41,313 nucleotides of DNA, from contig CALKIR010000034.1 in assembly GCA_937995985.1 (NCBI GenBank), forward strand, positions 1 through 41,313, in the 5' to 3' direction. Under the pieces are notes generated by a model that saw only the letters and a program-made list of their open reading frames with translations, searched no databases and was not told the DNA's origin. Positions 1-8,980 of this stretch are shown piece after piece. The position numbers and the translations under genes were made by a program. Positions within the stretch are counted from its first letter, which is position 1, and each line of letters opens with the position of its first letter. The DNA comes from an uncultured Alcaligenaceae bacterium (GTDB taxonomy: Bacteria > Pseudomonadota > Gammaproteobacteria > Burkholderiales > Burkholderiaceae_B).

Positions 1-104
1 CTATTCTGTTTTTTTCTGTACAGCTAGGCAAACTTTATGTTTAATTAGTTAGAAGCAGTGTACTCTATTAATTAGGTTCCCTGTTGTCAGTAAAGGTTTG
101 GTTA

Positions 105-626
105 ATGAATTTTAAATACTCGCGAATAGCTGTATTCTTGCACTGGGTCATTGCACTGGGAATTTTTATCATGTTTCCCTTGGGCTTTTATATGGCAGAT
201 CTTCCTTTAAGCCCACAAAAGTTACGGCTTTATTCCTATCATAAATGGTTGGGCGTGAGCATCTTTGTGCTCGTTTTATTGCGCATCCTCTGGCGGCTGC
301 GGCATCGACCTCCTGCGCTCCCCGATCATTATGCTTCACATATTGTTTGGTTATCCCGACTAGGGCATTTGGGACTGTATTTTTTTATGATTGCTGTTCC
401 TATTTCTGGTTGGTTAATGAGCTCTGCTTTAGGCTTTCAAACCGTTTGGTTTGGGGTCATTCCCCTACCAGATATTGTTGATCGCAATAAAGAGCTAGCG
501 GATATCTTGGTAGATGTGCATCTTTATTTAAATATAGCCTTTTTGCTATTAATTATTGGCCATATATTAGCTGCATTAAAGCATCATTTTATAGATAAAG
601 AGCCATTTTTAAACCGCATGATTTAA
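105..626 (+). CDS. Cytochrome b561 family membrane protein
   Basis: This is a four-helix inner-membrane diheme b-type cytochrome of the proteobacterial b561 (YodB/CybB) family. Such proteins are thought to pass electrons between the quinone pool and periplasmic partners. About 173 residues, usual for the family. Histidines that could ligate heme are seen in FLHW near the N-terminus, YSYHKW, VDVHLYLN and IGHILAALKHH. An in-frame TTG lies 7 codons upstream at 84, but ATG at 105 has an AAAGG-type ribosome binding site and begins the typical MNFKYSRIAVFLHW sequence. A YceI gene follows after 16 bp, so the two are probably one transcript. The b561-YceI pairing is common in proteobacteria. Confidence 0.9.
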   Translation: MNFKYSRIAVFLHWVIALGIFIMFPLGFYMADLPLSPQKLRLYSYHKWLGVSIFVLVLLRILWRLRHRPPALPDHYASHIVWLSRLGHLGLYFFMIAVPISGWLMSSALGFQTVWFGVIPLPDIVDRNKELADILVDVHLYLNIAFLLLIIGHILAALKHHFIDKEPFLNRMI

Positions 627-642
627 ATTACAAAGGTGTAAA

Positions 643-1200
643 ATGAAAAAAACATTAGTAGCTGCCCTATTAAGCACAGCATTTGCATTTAGCGCTGCAG
701 TTCAGGCTCAGACCTATGAGGTTGATGGCCAAAACAGCCTCGTTGAATTTCAATACAAACAAATGGGCGTGACCATGACCGGCCGTTTTGCCGATCTACA
801 AGGCACAATTATTTTCGATAAAGAGGCTCCGGATCGCATGTCAGCACAAATCCAATTGCCTTTAGATACTGTCGATACCGGCACCGAGGAGGCAGATGAA
901 GAATTAGTCAAACCAGAATGGTTTGATATGGCCCAGCACCCTACCGCTACCTTTGAATCCGTTCAAATAAGCGCACTCAAAGAAGATCAATACACGGTTG
1001 ATGGGGTGTTACAGATCAAAGGGCAAACTCAGGAGCTAAGCTTCCCTGTTACGGTAAGTCACGATGAGTCCGGTAAGCTTGTTTTTGAGGCAGAGTTTGC
1101 TATCGACCGTGGTGACTTTAATATTGGCTCGGGCAGCTGGTCTGATCCCTCTCTAGTTTCCAATGAGGTCACAATTAAGGCGCGCGTAGTCAGCCAATAA
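643..1200 (+). CDS. YceI family periplasmic lipocalin-like protein (copy 1)
   Basis: Exported 185-residue YceI-family protein, a beta-barrel fold that binds isoprenoid or other amphipathic molecules. A signal peptide with Ala-rich core ends near VQA-QTYEVD (about residue 22). The mature part has the family pattern: YEVDGQNSLVEF at the start, PTATFES in the middle, and DRGDFNIGSGSW near the end. It lies 16 bp after the b561 gene, suggesting co-transcription and a shared redox or membrane role. The ligand is unknown. A second, divergent YceI gene follows 114 bp downstream. Confidence 0.93.
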   Translation: MKKTLVAALLSTAFAFSAAVQAQTYEVDGQNSLVEFQYKQMGVTMTGRFADLQGTIIFDKEAPDRMSAQIQLPLDTVDTGTEEADEELVKPEWFDMAQHPTATFESVQISALKEDQYTVDGVLQIKGQTQELSFPVTVSHDESGKLVFEAEFAIDRGDFNIGSGSWSDPSLVSNEVTIKARVVSQ

Positions 1201-1314
1201 ACGCCGTTAATGAGTCAGTCTTAAATAATTTTTAAATTTTACTAGTCACTTTTAATCTATATTATTTGTTAGTCTGTTATTAGATTACACTTCTCTTGCA
1301 TTAGGATATCGTTT

Positions 1315-1911
1315 ATGTTTAATACTAAAAAAATCGTTTCTCTTACATGTGCCGCTGTTTTGGCAAGCTCCGCAGGTATGGCTATGGCAGAGCCAGTAAC
1401 TTATCAAGCAGATCCAACCCATACCTTTGCTCATTTCATTTATGATCATATGGGGTTGAGCCGCCAAAATAACTCTTTTGATAAGACTGCCGGTACATTA
1501 ACACTGGATTTAGAGGAAAAAACCGGAGCATTGCAAATAGAAATCGATCTGCGCTCAGTCAACACAGGGGCTCAGGTGTTTAATGAGCACCTACAAGGCG
1601 CTGATTTCTTTGATACAGAAAACCACCCTACTGCGACCTTTGAATCCACAAAAATTATTTTTGATGGGGATGAGCCTGTAGCAGTGGAAGGAGAATTAAC
1701 CATCAAAGGAATTACTAAAGAGGTTACCTTTGATATTGAGCAATACCATCTCTTAGACGAGCACCCAATGCTTAAACGCCCAGCTATCGGTGCCAATGCT
1801 AAAACTGAGGTAAAGCGCTCCGACTTTAATATGGATAAATTTGCCCCAATGGTGTCTGATGAGGTCATCATCGAGGTCTCTTTCGAAGGCATCGCTCAAG
1901 AGGCCAATTAA
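1315..1911 (+). CDS. YceI family periplasmic lipocalin-like protein (copy 2)
   Basis: Second YceI-family protein, 198 residues, with a signal peptide ending near AMA-EPVTYQAD. The mature sequence has TFAHFIYDHMGLS, HPTATFEST and the C-terminal KRSDFNMDKFAP. The last resembles E. coli YceI more closely than the DRGDFNIGS of copy 1, so this is a divergent paralogue rather than a recent duplication. It is separated from copy 1 by 114 bp of AT-rich DNA, may have its own promoter there, and is followed by a strong hairpin terminator. Its ligand cannot be told from sequence. Confidence 0.93.
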   Translation: MFNTKKIVSLTCAAVLASSAGMAMAEPVTYQADPTHTFAHFIYDHMGLSRQNNSFDKTAGTLTLDLEEKTGALQIEIDLRSVNTGAQVFNEHLQGADFFDTENHPTATFESTKIIFDGDEPVAVEGELTIKGITKEVTFDIEQYHLLDEHPMLKRPAIGANAKTEVKRSDFNMDKFAPMVSDEVIIEVSFEGIAQEAN

Positions 1912-1940
1912 GACAGGACGCTCAGACATCTATAGCCATA

Positions 1941-1973
1941 AAAAAGCTCCTGTATCTACAGGAGCTTTTTTTA
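1941..1973. terminator. Bidirectional intrinsic terminator
   Basis: Perfect 14-bp inverted repeat AAAAAGCTCCTGTA / TACAGGAGCTTTTT with a 2-nt centre. It is A-rich on the left and T-rich on the right, so it can end transcription from both the YceI gene (+) and the convergent arsC-like gene (-). Confidence 0.9.
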
Positions 1974-2004
1974 TGCAAACAAATGGGCTCTAGGCCGCTT
2001 GCTC

Positions 2005-2349
2005 TTATAAAATTTCTTTGACAAGCTCGGTAGGTCGACACAATCTCGCCCCTTTTTCTGTTACCACAAAGGGTCTATTCATTAATCGTGGGTGTGCAGC
2101 AATGGCGGCTAATAGTTCATCATCACTTAAGCGCTCATCTGCTAAGCCAAGCTCTTGGTATTCTTTTTCTTTGGTGCGCATGGCCGCTCTTACAGAAAGC
2201 TGCGCCGCATCAAATAGCTCTCGAAGCTCATCTATATTGAGTGGGGTGTTTAAATACTCAATCACCGTAGGCTCTATACCCCGCTCGCGTAACAAGGCTA
2301 ATACCTCTCGGGACTTACTGCAACGGGGGTTGTGATAGATTTTAACCAT
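2005..2349 (-). CDS. arsC: ArsC family arsenate reductase (glutaredoxin-dependent)
   Basis: Small cytoplasmic thioredoxin-fold protein of 114 residues in the ArsC/Spx family. The catalytic Cys10 sits in YHNPRCSKSRE, as in glutaredoxin-dependent arsenate reductases. Arginines equivalent to the oxyanion-binding residues are seen in RAAMRTKEKEY, HPRLMNRPFVV and GARLCRP. The family reduces arsenate to arsenite with glutathione and glutaredoxin. No arsB, arsR or other arsenic gene is nearby, so this is the stand-alone chromosomal type, whose true substrate is less certain than for plasmid ArsC. It is transcribed alone and convergent with the YceI gene. Confidence 0.9.
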   Translation of the reverse strand: MVKIYHNPRCSKSREVLALLRERGIEPTVIEYLNTPLNIDELRELFDAAQLSVRAAMRTKEKEYQELGLADERLSDDELLAAIAAHPRLMNRPFVVTEKGARLCRPTELVKEIL

Positions 2350-2426
2350 AATTGCTCTCTTTTTATGTTAGTCTGATTACTTCTATTGTATTAAAAATAT
2401 AAAAAATTAATGATGTAGGAGAAAGT

Positions 2427-3125
2427 ATGATTGATTTGTACTACTGGACTACCCCTAATGGTCATAAAATTACCATGTTTTTAGAGGAAACAGGGCTAGA
2501 GTACCAAATAATTCCAATCAATATTGGTGCTGGAGAACAATTTAGCCCTGAGTTTTTAAGCATTGCTCCTAATAATCGTATTCCTGCAATTGTGGATCAC
2601 GCACCAGTAGATAAGGGGCAGCCCATTTCAGTTTTTGAGTCCGGAGCTATTTTGCACTATCTCGCCGAGAAGACGGGTCAATTTTTACCTAAGGATTTAC
2701 GGGCACGGGTAGAGGTGATGGAATGGTTATTTTGGCAGATGGCTGGTTTAGGACCCATGGCTGGCCAAAATCACCATTTTAATGTGTATGCCCCTGAGCC
2801 TATTCCTTACGCCATAGATAGGTATACCCGTGAGACCAACCGTTTGTATGGAGTGCTGAATAAGCGTTTAGAGGGGCGCGCATATATTGTAGATGAATAC
2901 TCTATCGCTGATATGGCATGTTACCCATGGATAGTCTCGCATGAGCGTCAAAAACAAAACTTAGATGATTTTCCTCATTTAAAAGCTTGGTTTGAGCGTA
3001 TTCGTTCTCGTCCTGCAACCAAAAGGGCGTATGAGTTAGCACAGACCGTCAACACAACCCCAAGTGTGAACGATGAGCGCTCTAGACAAATCTTATTTGG
3101 ACAAGATGCGCGCTCCGTTAAATAA
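2427..3125 (+). CDS. yfcG: YfcG/YghU-like glutathione S-transferase family disulfide reductase
   Basis: Cytoplasmic glutathione transferase of the Nu class (YfcG/YghU/Ure2p-like), 232 residues. The N-terminal thioredoxin-like domain starts MIDLYYWTTPNGHK and has the cis-Pro region NNRIPAI followed by FESGAILHYLAEK, which contacts glutathione. The helical C-terminal domain has the MAGLGPMAGQNHHF stretch typical of the YfcG group. Members act mainly as glutathione-dependent disulfide-bond oxidoreductases rather than detoxifying transferases. It has an AGGAG ribosome binding site and is divergent from arsC. The symbol is assigned by similarity and could equally be a paralogue. Confidence 0.85.
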   Translation: MIDLYYWTTPNGHKITMFLEETGLEYQIIPINIGAGEQFSPEFLSIAPNNRIPAIVDHAPVDKGQPISVFESGAILHYLAEKTGQFLPKDLRARVEVMEWLFWQMAGLGPMAGQNHHFNVYAPEPIPYAIDRYTRETNRLYGVLNKRLEGRAYIVDEYSIADMACYPWIVSHERQKQNLDDFPHLKAWFERIRSRPATKRAYELAQTVNTTPSVNDERSRQILFGQDARSVK

Positions 3126-3145
3126 TTTTGTCGAAAGGAACTTAG

Positions 3146-3937
3146 GTGAATAGCCACATCAAAACGTGTCTTGCGGCAAGCGCATTGGTACTTTTATCTG
3201 CCTGTACACACACCGGTAGCAGAGATATTTCTTTAATCCCGACACAAACGGATGCAATCACGCAAAAAAAAGGGGCATTTACTCAGCCTATCAAATGGTC
3301 CCGACAGCGGCCTCATTGCACAGGACAATGCCCCTCTATGGAGGTCGATTCATTGGTCTTTCCTGGACAACGTGAGTTGACTGATCTAGTTGATCGGCAT
3401 TTAGCTGCTATGGTGAGCACCTTGGATGGCATTCATATTCAGCCTACCATTGCTGATTTTGAAGAGTATTTTTGGCAGACCGCTGACCATTCAGACGAGG
3501 TACAGCTGGCTGCCAAAACTATTTATAGAAACAAAGATTTAACCGTGCTGGAATTAGGAGCATGGTACTACCCTACTGGCGCTGCACATGGCATGGCCAG
3601 TACACAGTTTTTAAATTGGAATAATATTGAACATCGGCTGGTATCTCTTGAGGATATAGTGCGCCCCAGACAACTCAATCAGTTTTTTGAGTTACAAAAA
3701 CAGGCGTATCATGATTGGGTCAATCAATCTGAGTTTGCTAAAGAGGACCCCCAGCAATACGCTCGATTATGGCCCTTTCAGCCAACTAATAACATCGCTG
3801 TAACGGATGCCGGCATATTAGTGAAATATAATCCTTATGCAATTGCTCCGTATGCTGCGGGCATGCCACAATTCCTCATCCCTTATGCCCAGTTAGAAGG
3901 AGTACTGCGCAGCGAGTATCTCCCCCAACGTCCATGA
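3146..3937 (+). CDS. DUF3298/RsiV-like lipoprotein
   Basis: Predicted lipoprotein of 263 residues with a GTG start preceded by GAAAGGAAC. The signal peptide ends in the lipobox LLSAC, with Cys20 lipidated. The C-terminal half has the DUF3298/RsiV-type pattern: YYPTGAAHGM, then SLEDIVRP, then a C-terminal ILVKYNPYAIAPYAAGMPQF stretch that recalls peptidoglycan-binding and anti-sigma RsiV-type domains. It begins 20 bp after the yfcG-like gene and could share its transcript. No sigma factor is adjacent, so an anti-sigma role is not supported. Its function is unknown. Confidence 0.8.
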   Translation: MNSHIKTCLAASALVLLSACTHTGSRDISLIPTQTDAITQKKGAFTQPIKWSRQRPHCTGQCPSMEVDSLVFPGQRELTDLVDRHLAAMVSTLDGIHIQPTIADFEEYFWQTADHSDEVQLAAKTIYRNKDLTVLELGAWYYPTGAAHGMASTQFLNWNNIEHRLVSLEDIVRPRQLNQFFELQKQAYHDWVNQSEFAKEDPQQYARLWPFQPTNNIAVTDAGILVKYNPYAIAPYAAGMPQFLIPYAQLEGVLRSEYLPQRP

Positions 3938-3946
3938 TGGATTAAA

Positions 3947-3979
3947 AAAGCAATGCGGCTTATGATGCCGCATTGCTTT
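3947..3979. terminator. Bidirectional intrinsic terminator
   Basis: Inverted repeat AAAGCAATGCGGC / GCCGCATTGCTTT (13 bp, 7-nt loop) between the convergent lipoprotein gene (+) and the binding-protein gene (-). On the minus strand the stem runs into six T's. Confidence 0.88.
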
Positions 3980-4020
3980 AGGACAAGCATGAATGTACGA
4001 AGATGAGTCGTTCCATGCCT

Positions 4021-5145
4021 TTATTTGGCTTGGAATACGCTCTTGCTGCCATCAGCATGCCATTCAAATACATCGAACTGGAATTCCTTGAGATCCCCTT
4101 GCTCGTTCCAAGACAGCACCCCAATAGGAGTCTCCACCTCATTTTCATGCAACCATTCAGCAACGGCAATGGGGTCATCCTCACCTACCGCCTCAATAGC
4201 GGTGGCCAACGCTTTGGCAGCAGAAAAAGCAGTTAGTTGGAAAGCCCCACTTGGATCACGACCTTTCTCTAAAAAGGCATCAACAATAGCTTGGTTGTCG
4301 GGGTTTTGGCTAAAGTCGGCAGGCAAGGTAAGCAACATTCCTTCCACAGCATCACCTGCTATTGCATTGATGTCTGGATTACCAACACCTTCAGGTCCCA
4401 TAAAGGTAATATTTAAATCCTGCTCCGCGCCTTGACGTAATAAAAGCCCCATTTCTGGGTGATAGCCGCCATAGTAAACAAAATCAACATCAGCGCCTTT
4501 GAGCTTGGTGATCACAGCAGAATAATCGGTATCTCCGGCATTGATCCCCTCAAACATAACCACATCGATGCCCTCTTCGACGAGGCGATCCCGTACAGCC
4601 TGAGCAATCCCCTGCCCATAAGACTGCTTGTCATGAATAACTGCTACTTTATTGGGCTTAATTTCATTGATGATAACCTCTGCTGCAGCAGGACCTTGCT
4701 GATCGTCACGACCAATAGTACGGAAAATGGTTTCATACCCTTTGCCCTCCGTCACTGCAGGTGCGGTTGCAGAGGGAGAAATCATGACAATGCCTTCATC
4801 ATTATAAATATCTGTGGCAGCAATAGTAGCCCCAGAACATACGTGGCCAATCACATAATTAATGCCGTCATTAACAATTCTATTGGCAACTACAGGTCCT
4901 TGTTTGGGCTCACACGCATCGTCCATATGAACGACCTCGATTTGCTTGCCCAACACTCCTCCTTCTGCATTAATCAACTCTACAAAAGTATCCACCCCTT
5001 GTTGAACCATCTCACCATATTGTGTGACGGGGCCTGTATAGGGGCCTGCAATAGCAAAGGTTATGGTATCTGCTTGGGCAGCAGCCATGGTTAAGCCCAT
5101 GCTAAGACCTAGAGCGGCAGCAACAGGCGTGAGCATTTTTTTCAT
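4021..5145 (-). CDS. Branched-chain amino acid-type ABC transporter substrate-binding protein
   Basis: Periplasmic binding protein of the LivJ/LivK family, 374 residues. A signal peptide ends near AQA-DTITFAIAGPYTG. Family features include the GPYTGPVTQYGE ligand-loop region, VVHMDDACEPKQ, the YVIGHVCSGAT segment and VAVIHDKQSYGQG. It has a strong AAGGAGG ribosome binding site. Family members bind leucine, isoleucine, valine or other small amphipathic compounds and deliver them to LivHMGF. No permease or ATPase gene lies in the window, so it is an orphan component that presumably works with a transporter encoded elsewhere. Substrate is inferred from family only. Confidence 0.92.
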   Translation of the reverse strand: MKKMLTPVAAALGLSMGLTMAAAQADTITFAIAGPYTGPVTQYGEMVQQGVDTFVELINAEGGVLGKQIEVVHMDDACEPKQGPVVANRIVNDGINYVIGHVCSGATIAATDIYNDEGIVMISPSATAPAVTEGKGYETIFRTIGRDDQQGPAAAEVIINEIKPNKVAVIHDKQSYGQGIAQAVRDRLVEEGIDVVMFEGINAGDTDYSAVITKLKGADVDFVYYGGYHPEMGLLLRQGAEQDLNITFMGPEGVGNPDINAIAGDAVEGMLLTLPADFSQNPDNQAIVDAFLEKGRDPSGAFQLTAFSAAKALATAIEAVGEDDPIAVAEWLHENEVETPIGVLSWNEQGDLKEFQFDVFEWHADGSKSVFQAK

Positions 5146-5236
5146 TTTATCCTCCTTAAGTGATGTGGCCTAGCCATCATCTAAGGTATTGTGAGTGAAA
5201 AATAGGTAGCAAGTGTGCGGTGTTATTTTTGCGCAC

Positions 5237-5271
5237 AAAAAACCCCACTACACGCATGTATTGTAGTGGGG
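5237..5271 (-). terminator. Intrinsic terminator of dps
   Basis: On the minus strand, a 10-bp stem (+ strand CCCCACTACA / TGTAGTGGGG) is followed by a run of six T's, 8 bp past the dps stop codon. Confidence 0.88.
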
Positions 5272-5279
5272 CATGGGTC

Positions 5280-5789
5280 TTATGCAAGCATGCTACGGAG
5301 CATCCAAGCTGTTTTTTCATGTACCTCAAGACGAGTAGTCAACAAGTCTGCTGTTGGCTGATCATCTGCTGCATCAGCGCAATCAAAGGCATGACGTGCG
5401 GTCCGTGCCACAGCCTCATTCGCCTCGAGTAAAGCACGGATCATTTCTTCAGCACTTAGAATGCTATGGGGTTCTTTAATTGAGGTTAGTTTGCTGAATT
5501 CAGCATAGGTGCCTGGGACAAAGTGGCCTAAAGCACGAATACGCTCAGCAATTTCATCGAGAGCCTGCCAAGTCTCGGTGTACTGGTCCATGAACATATT
5601 ATGTAGGGTGCTAAACATCGGCCCTGTCACGTTCCAGTGGAAGTTGTGTGTCATTAAGTAAAGCGTATAGGTATCGGCTAATACCTTAGAGAGCTCAACC
5701 GCAATTTTGGCGCGATTTTCCTCATCGATACCGATATCTACAGGGATTGAATCTGTGTGATGGACATTGCTTTTAATGGATTTAGCCAT
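5280..5789 (-). CDS. dps: Dps family DNA-binding ferritin-like protein
   Basis: Dodecameric mini-ferritin that oxidises Fe(II) with hydrogen peroxide, stores iron and can coat DNA in stress. About 169 residues. The ferroxidase signature is visible in LMTHNFHWNVTGP followed by FMDQYTETWQALDEIAERIR. The C-terminal helix contains HEKTAWMLRSML. ATG at 5789 is chosen over GTG at 5795 because AAGGAG sits 5 nt before the ATG. It lies directly downstream of oxyR on the same strand with a probable promoter between them, consistent with peroxide induction through OxyR as known in other bacteria. Confidence 0.95.
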   Translation of the reverse strand: MAKSIKSNVHHTDSIPVDIGIDEENRAKIAVELSKVLADTYTLYLMTHNFHWNVTGPMFSTLHNMFMDQYTETWQALDEIAERIRALGHFVPGTYAEFSKLTSIKEPHSILSAEEMIRALLEANEAVARTARHAFDCADAADDQPTADLLTTRLEVHEKTAWMLRSMLA

Positions 5790-5835
5790 TTTCACTCCTT
5801 ATTTGGAACAGTACACCCTTTAGCTTATCACGCTT

Positions 5836-5864
5836 AGTAGACAAAAGTGTATGACTTCTGACAA
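5836..5864 (-). promoter_or_regulatory. Candidate sigma-70 promoter of dps
   Basis: Minus strand TTGTCA (5859-5864) and TCTACT (5836-5841) with a 17-bp spacer. The predicted start is near 5829, about 40 nt before dps. Found by eye; no clear OxyR site was identified. Confidence 0.45.
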
Positions 5865-5889
5865 AAGGCATTCATGAATAGTTAATTTT

Positions 5890-6822
5890 TTACTCTTCTT
5901 CGGCAATAAACTCAACACTTTGTAAGCCACATTGGCGAATGGCTTGAGCTAAGGCCTCGATAGCAGAAATGCGTGGAAAGCTACGGCGCCAAACTAAGGC
6001 AATGGTACGATTCGGAATGGGCTCTTGAAAAGGAATATAATGTAGCAGTGACTTTTGCGCTGTGGTTGGCTGAGCACTTGCGGGCAAGACGGTAATCCCT
6101 ATGCCTGTCGCAACCATATGACGAATGGTTTCTAGTGAAGAGCCTTCAAAGGTCTTTTGAATGCCTTCACTAGTTGGGGAAAAGTGCGACAACTCTGGGC
6201 AAACATCAAGGACTTGATCTCTAAAACAATGTCCGGCCCCCAATAAAAGCATGGTTTCAGTTTTTAACTCCTCTGGATCTATAGCTTGCTTGTTCGTCCA
6301 AGGATGATTATGAGGCACTGCAACAATAAAGGGCTCTTGGTACAGTGCTTGAGTCATAAAGCCACTTTCTGGCAAAGGCAAGGCTACAATAGCACAGTCT
6401 ATTTCTCCCTGACGCAATAGCTCAAGCAATTTGACTGTATAATTCTCTTGTAGAATGAGCGGCATTTGAGGGCTAAGCTGTATTTGGGCAGGCACAAGCA
6501 AAGGCAGCAAATAAGGAGCGACGGTGTAAATTACGCCTACCTTGAGGGGGCCTGTCAAAGGATCTTGGCCTTGCAAGGCAATTTCTTTTAGTCGATCCCC
6601 TTCCTCTAGAATGCGTTGGGCTTGTTCAATAATTCTTAACCCAATGGGAGTTACCCCTACCTCAGTGCCGCCCCGTTCAAACAGCACCACACCAAGCTCC
6701 TCTTCTAATTTTTTTACTGCCACAGATAATGTGGGCTGGCTTACAAAGCAAGCTTCTGCCGCGCGTCCAAAATGTCGCTCTCGGGCGACTGCAACAATGT
6801 ATCTAAGCTCGGTAAATGTCAT
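5890..6822 (-). CDS. oxyR: Hydrogen peroxide-inducible LysR-type regulator OxyR
   Basis: LysR-type regulator of 310 residues. An N-terminal winged helix-turn-helix (MTFTELRYIVAVARERHFG) is followed by a ligand-binding-type regulatory domain. The two redox cysteines fall at Cys199 and Cys208 (GHCFRDQVLDVC), the same positions and spacing as in E. coli OxyR, where peroxide makes a disulfide between them. It lies between recG and dps on the same strand. The recG-oxyR neighbourhood is common in beta- and gammaproteobacteria, which supports the name. Likely targets include dps next door. Confidence 0.97.
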   Translation of the reverse strand: MTFTELRYIVAVARERHFGRAAEACFVSQPTLSVAVKKLEEELGVVLFERGGTEVGVTPIGLRIIEQAQRILEEGDRLKEIALQGQDPLTGPLKVGVIYTVAPYLLPLLVPAQIQLSPQMPLILQENYTVKLLELLRQGEIDCAIVALPLPESGFMTQALYQEPFIVAVPHNHPWTNKQAIDPEELKTETMLLLGAGHCFRDQVLDVCPELSHFSPTSEGIQKTFEGSSLETIRHMVATGIGITVLPASAQPTTAQKSLLHYIPFQEPIPNRTIALVWRRSFPRISAIEALAQAIRQCGLQSVEFIAEEE

Positions 6823-6892
6823 ATATAACCACCTGTGCCTGTTAGAAAACAGATGAGTGAAGTCAATCTACTGTACCAAATTTTTTCCACTC

Positions 6893-8965
6893 TTAACTTT
6901 GCATGAACTCTTCTTTGCCGCTGAGCCAACGGTGTAAATGCTTTTCTGCAACGCTGGGTGCATGTTGTAGCAACCACTGTGCCGTATCTTTGGCCGCCTT
7001 TAAAAGTACGGGATCATTGAGCTGAGCAAAGCGCAAGAGCATCTGTCCCGATTGTTTCATGCCCAAGAACTCACCAGGCCCTCGGATTTCCAAATCGCGT
7101 CGTGCTATTTCAAAGCCATCTGTAGTTTCATACATCGCCCTGAGACGCTCTCGTGCAGTCAAAGATAAAGGACCTTGGTACAGCAACACACAATACGATT
7201 GATTGCTGCCTCGGCCAACTCGGCCACGTAATTGGTGTAGCTGAGCCAGACCAAAGCGTTCTGCATGCTCAATTACCATTAAGCTTGCATTCGGCACATC
7301 CACCCCTACTTCAATCACTGTAGTGGCCACCAAAACATGAATATCACCGGCCCTAAAAGAGTCCATTAACTGCTGCTTGAGGGTTCTATCGATACGACCA
7401 TGCAACAAACCAATGCGCCAATCAGGCAATTGCTTTTGGAGCCACTCATAGGTTTCCTGAGCCGTTTGTAATTGTAGGGCCTCACTTTCTTCAATAAGAG
7501 GACATACCCAGTAGGCTTGTCTGCCCGCGGCCAATTCATGGCCAATGCCTGCAACGACCTCATCTCTGCGTGCAACCGAAACCAATTTAGTTTGAACAGG
7601 CTTCCGCCCTGGCGGCAGCTCATCAATAACTGATAGCTCTAAATCAGCATAATAGGTCATCGCCAAACTGCGGGGGATAGGAGTAGCACTAAGGGTGAGT
7701 TGGTGTGGCCATAATTCATGCTCTTGGGATAGGCTTTGGAGACCTTTTTTACTCAAGGCCAAACGCTGCTCTACCCCAAATCGGTGTTGCTCATCTAATA
7801 AAACAAGAGCGAGCTTATTAAATTGAACCTGCTCCTGTATCAGTGCTTGCGTGCCAATAATAAATTGGGCAGTCCCCGCCTCTATTTGTGGCAGAATGTC
7901 ACGACGTTGAGAGGCTTTTTGGCTGCCGATTAAAAGCTGTACATTTACCTGTAAGGGATGCAGCCAATGGTATATTTTTTCGTAATGCTGCTCCGCCAAT
8001 ATCTCTGTAGGAGCCATGAGAGCCACTTGAAAACCATTATCAATGACATGTGCCGCAACCAATGCAGCGACAATAGTTTTACCGCTCCCTACATCACCTT
8101 GAACCAAGCGGTGCATGGGGTGAGCTTGGTGTAAATCCTGAATAATCTCATGGACCACTTTATGCTGGGCATGAGTTAATTCAAAAGGTAGCTGGGCGAT
8201 CAACTGCTGATAGAGTGGCCCTGTCTGAGCCGACATAGGGATCGCTTTGAGCTGTAACCGTCGAGCCCGAGCCTGAGCGAGGGCCAGTTGCTGCGCCAAT
8301 AACTCATCAAATTGCACCCGTCGCCAAGCAGGATGAGTTTTATCAAGTAAACTTTCTGTGGCAGTCTCTTTGTCGGGATAATGTAAAAACTGTATTGCAC
8401 GCTTAAAAGGCCATAAAGAAAATTTTTTGAGTATAGCCTCAGGTAGGGTATCACTGAGATCGGCCCTTTTTAATGCCGCTAGAATGATACTATTGATTTG
8501 TTTTTGGCTTAAACCTGCCGTGGTAGGATATATAGGAGTTAAGGTGGTAGCTAACGGCCGTTGTGCTGAACGCAATTGGGGGTGAACCATTTCTAAGCCA
8601 GCAAAACCCCGACGCACCTCCCCTTTAAAGCGCAGCACAGCTCCTTTTTTAAGCGCCTTCAGTAAACTGGGATAAAAATGCAGCCAGCGTACGGTAATGA
8701 CTCCAGTTTTATCTTGGAGTTTAGCGATTAGTTGGCGCCGAGGCCGATACTGCACCGTATGGCCAAGCACGGTACCTTGTATGAGCACAGTACGCCCGGG
8801 CAATAACTCTTGAATAGGCGTAATTCTCGTTTCATCTTCGTAGCGCAGCGGCAGATGGACTACACAGTCCCTATCATGATGCAGTCCTAGTTTGGCCAAT
8901 TTATCTTGTAGTGAATTACGGCCCGTTTTGTGAGCAGCTTTTTGTTCAGTGCTATGCTTTGCCAT
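6893..8965 (-). CDS. recG: ATP-dependent DNA helicase RecG
   Basis: Superfamily 2 double-stranded DNA translocase that remodels stalled replication forks and Holliday junctions. About 690 residues, full length. In order: an N-terminal wedge/OB domain (VVHLPLRYEDETRI, then TVLIQGTVLG), Walker A (LVQGDVGSGKTIVA), the DEQHRFGVEQR box, the TLSATPIPRSLAMT motif, and a C-terminal helicase domain with HAERFGLAQLHQLRGRVGRG. A GTG at 8986 would add seven codons but lies inside a strong hairpin. ATG at 8965 is therefore preferred, with a modest GAGTGGGA upstream. ridA precedes it and oxyR follows. Confidence 0.97.
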   Translation of the reverse strand: MAKHSTEQKAAHKTGRNSLQDKLAKLGLHHDRDCVVHLPLRYEDETRITPIQELLPGRTVLIQGTVLGHTVQYRPRRQLIAKLQDKTGVITVRWLHFYPSLLKALKKGAVLRFKGEVRRGFAGLEMVHPQLRSAQRPLATTLTPIYPTTAGLSQKQINSIILAALKRADLSDTLPEAILKKFSLWPFKRAIQFLHYPDKETATESLLDKTHPAWRRVQFDELLAQQLALAQARARRLQLKAIPMSAQTGPLYQQLIAQLPFELTHAQHKVVHEIIQDLHQAHPMHRLVQGDVGSGKTIVAALVAAHVIDNGFQVALMAPTEILAEQHYEKIYHWLHPLQVNVQLLIGSQKASQRRDILPQIEAGTAQFIIGTQALIQEQVQFNKLALVLLDEQHRFGVEQRLALSKKGLQSLSQEHELWPHQLTLSATPIPRSLAMTYYADLELSVIDELPPGRKPVQTKLVSVARRDEVVAGIGHELAAGRQAYWVCPLIEESEALQLQTAQETYEWLQKQLPDWRIGLLHGRIDRTLKQQLMDSFRAGDIHVLVATTVIEVGVDVPNASLMVIEHAERFGLAQLHQLRGRVGRGSNQSYCVLLYQGPLSLTARERLRAMYETTDGFEIARRDLEIRGPGEFLGMKQSGQMLLRFAQLNDPVLLKAAKDTAQWLLQHAPSVAEKHLHRWLSGKEEFMQS

Positions 8966-8980
8966 TAAATCCCACTCACT

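Noticed and set aside
4459..5094. 211-residue frame opposite the LivJ/K-type gene
   Set aside because: Shadow of a clear coding sequence on the other strand; no family pattern and no ribosome binding site.
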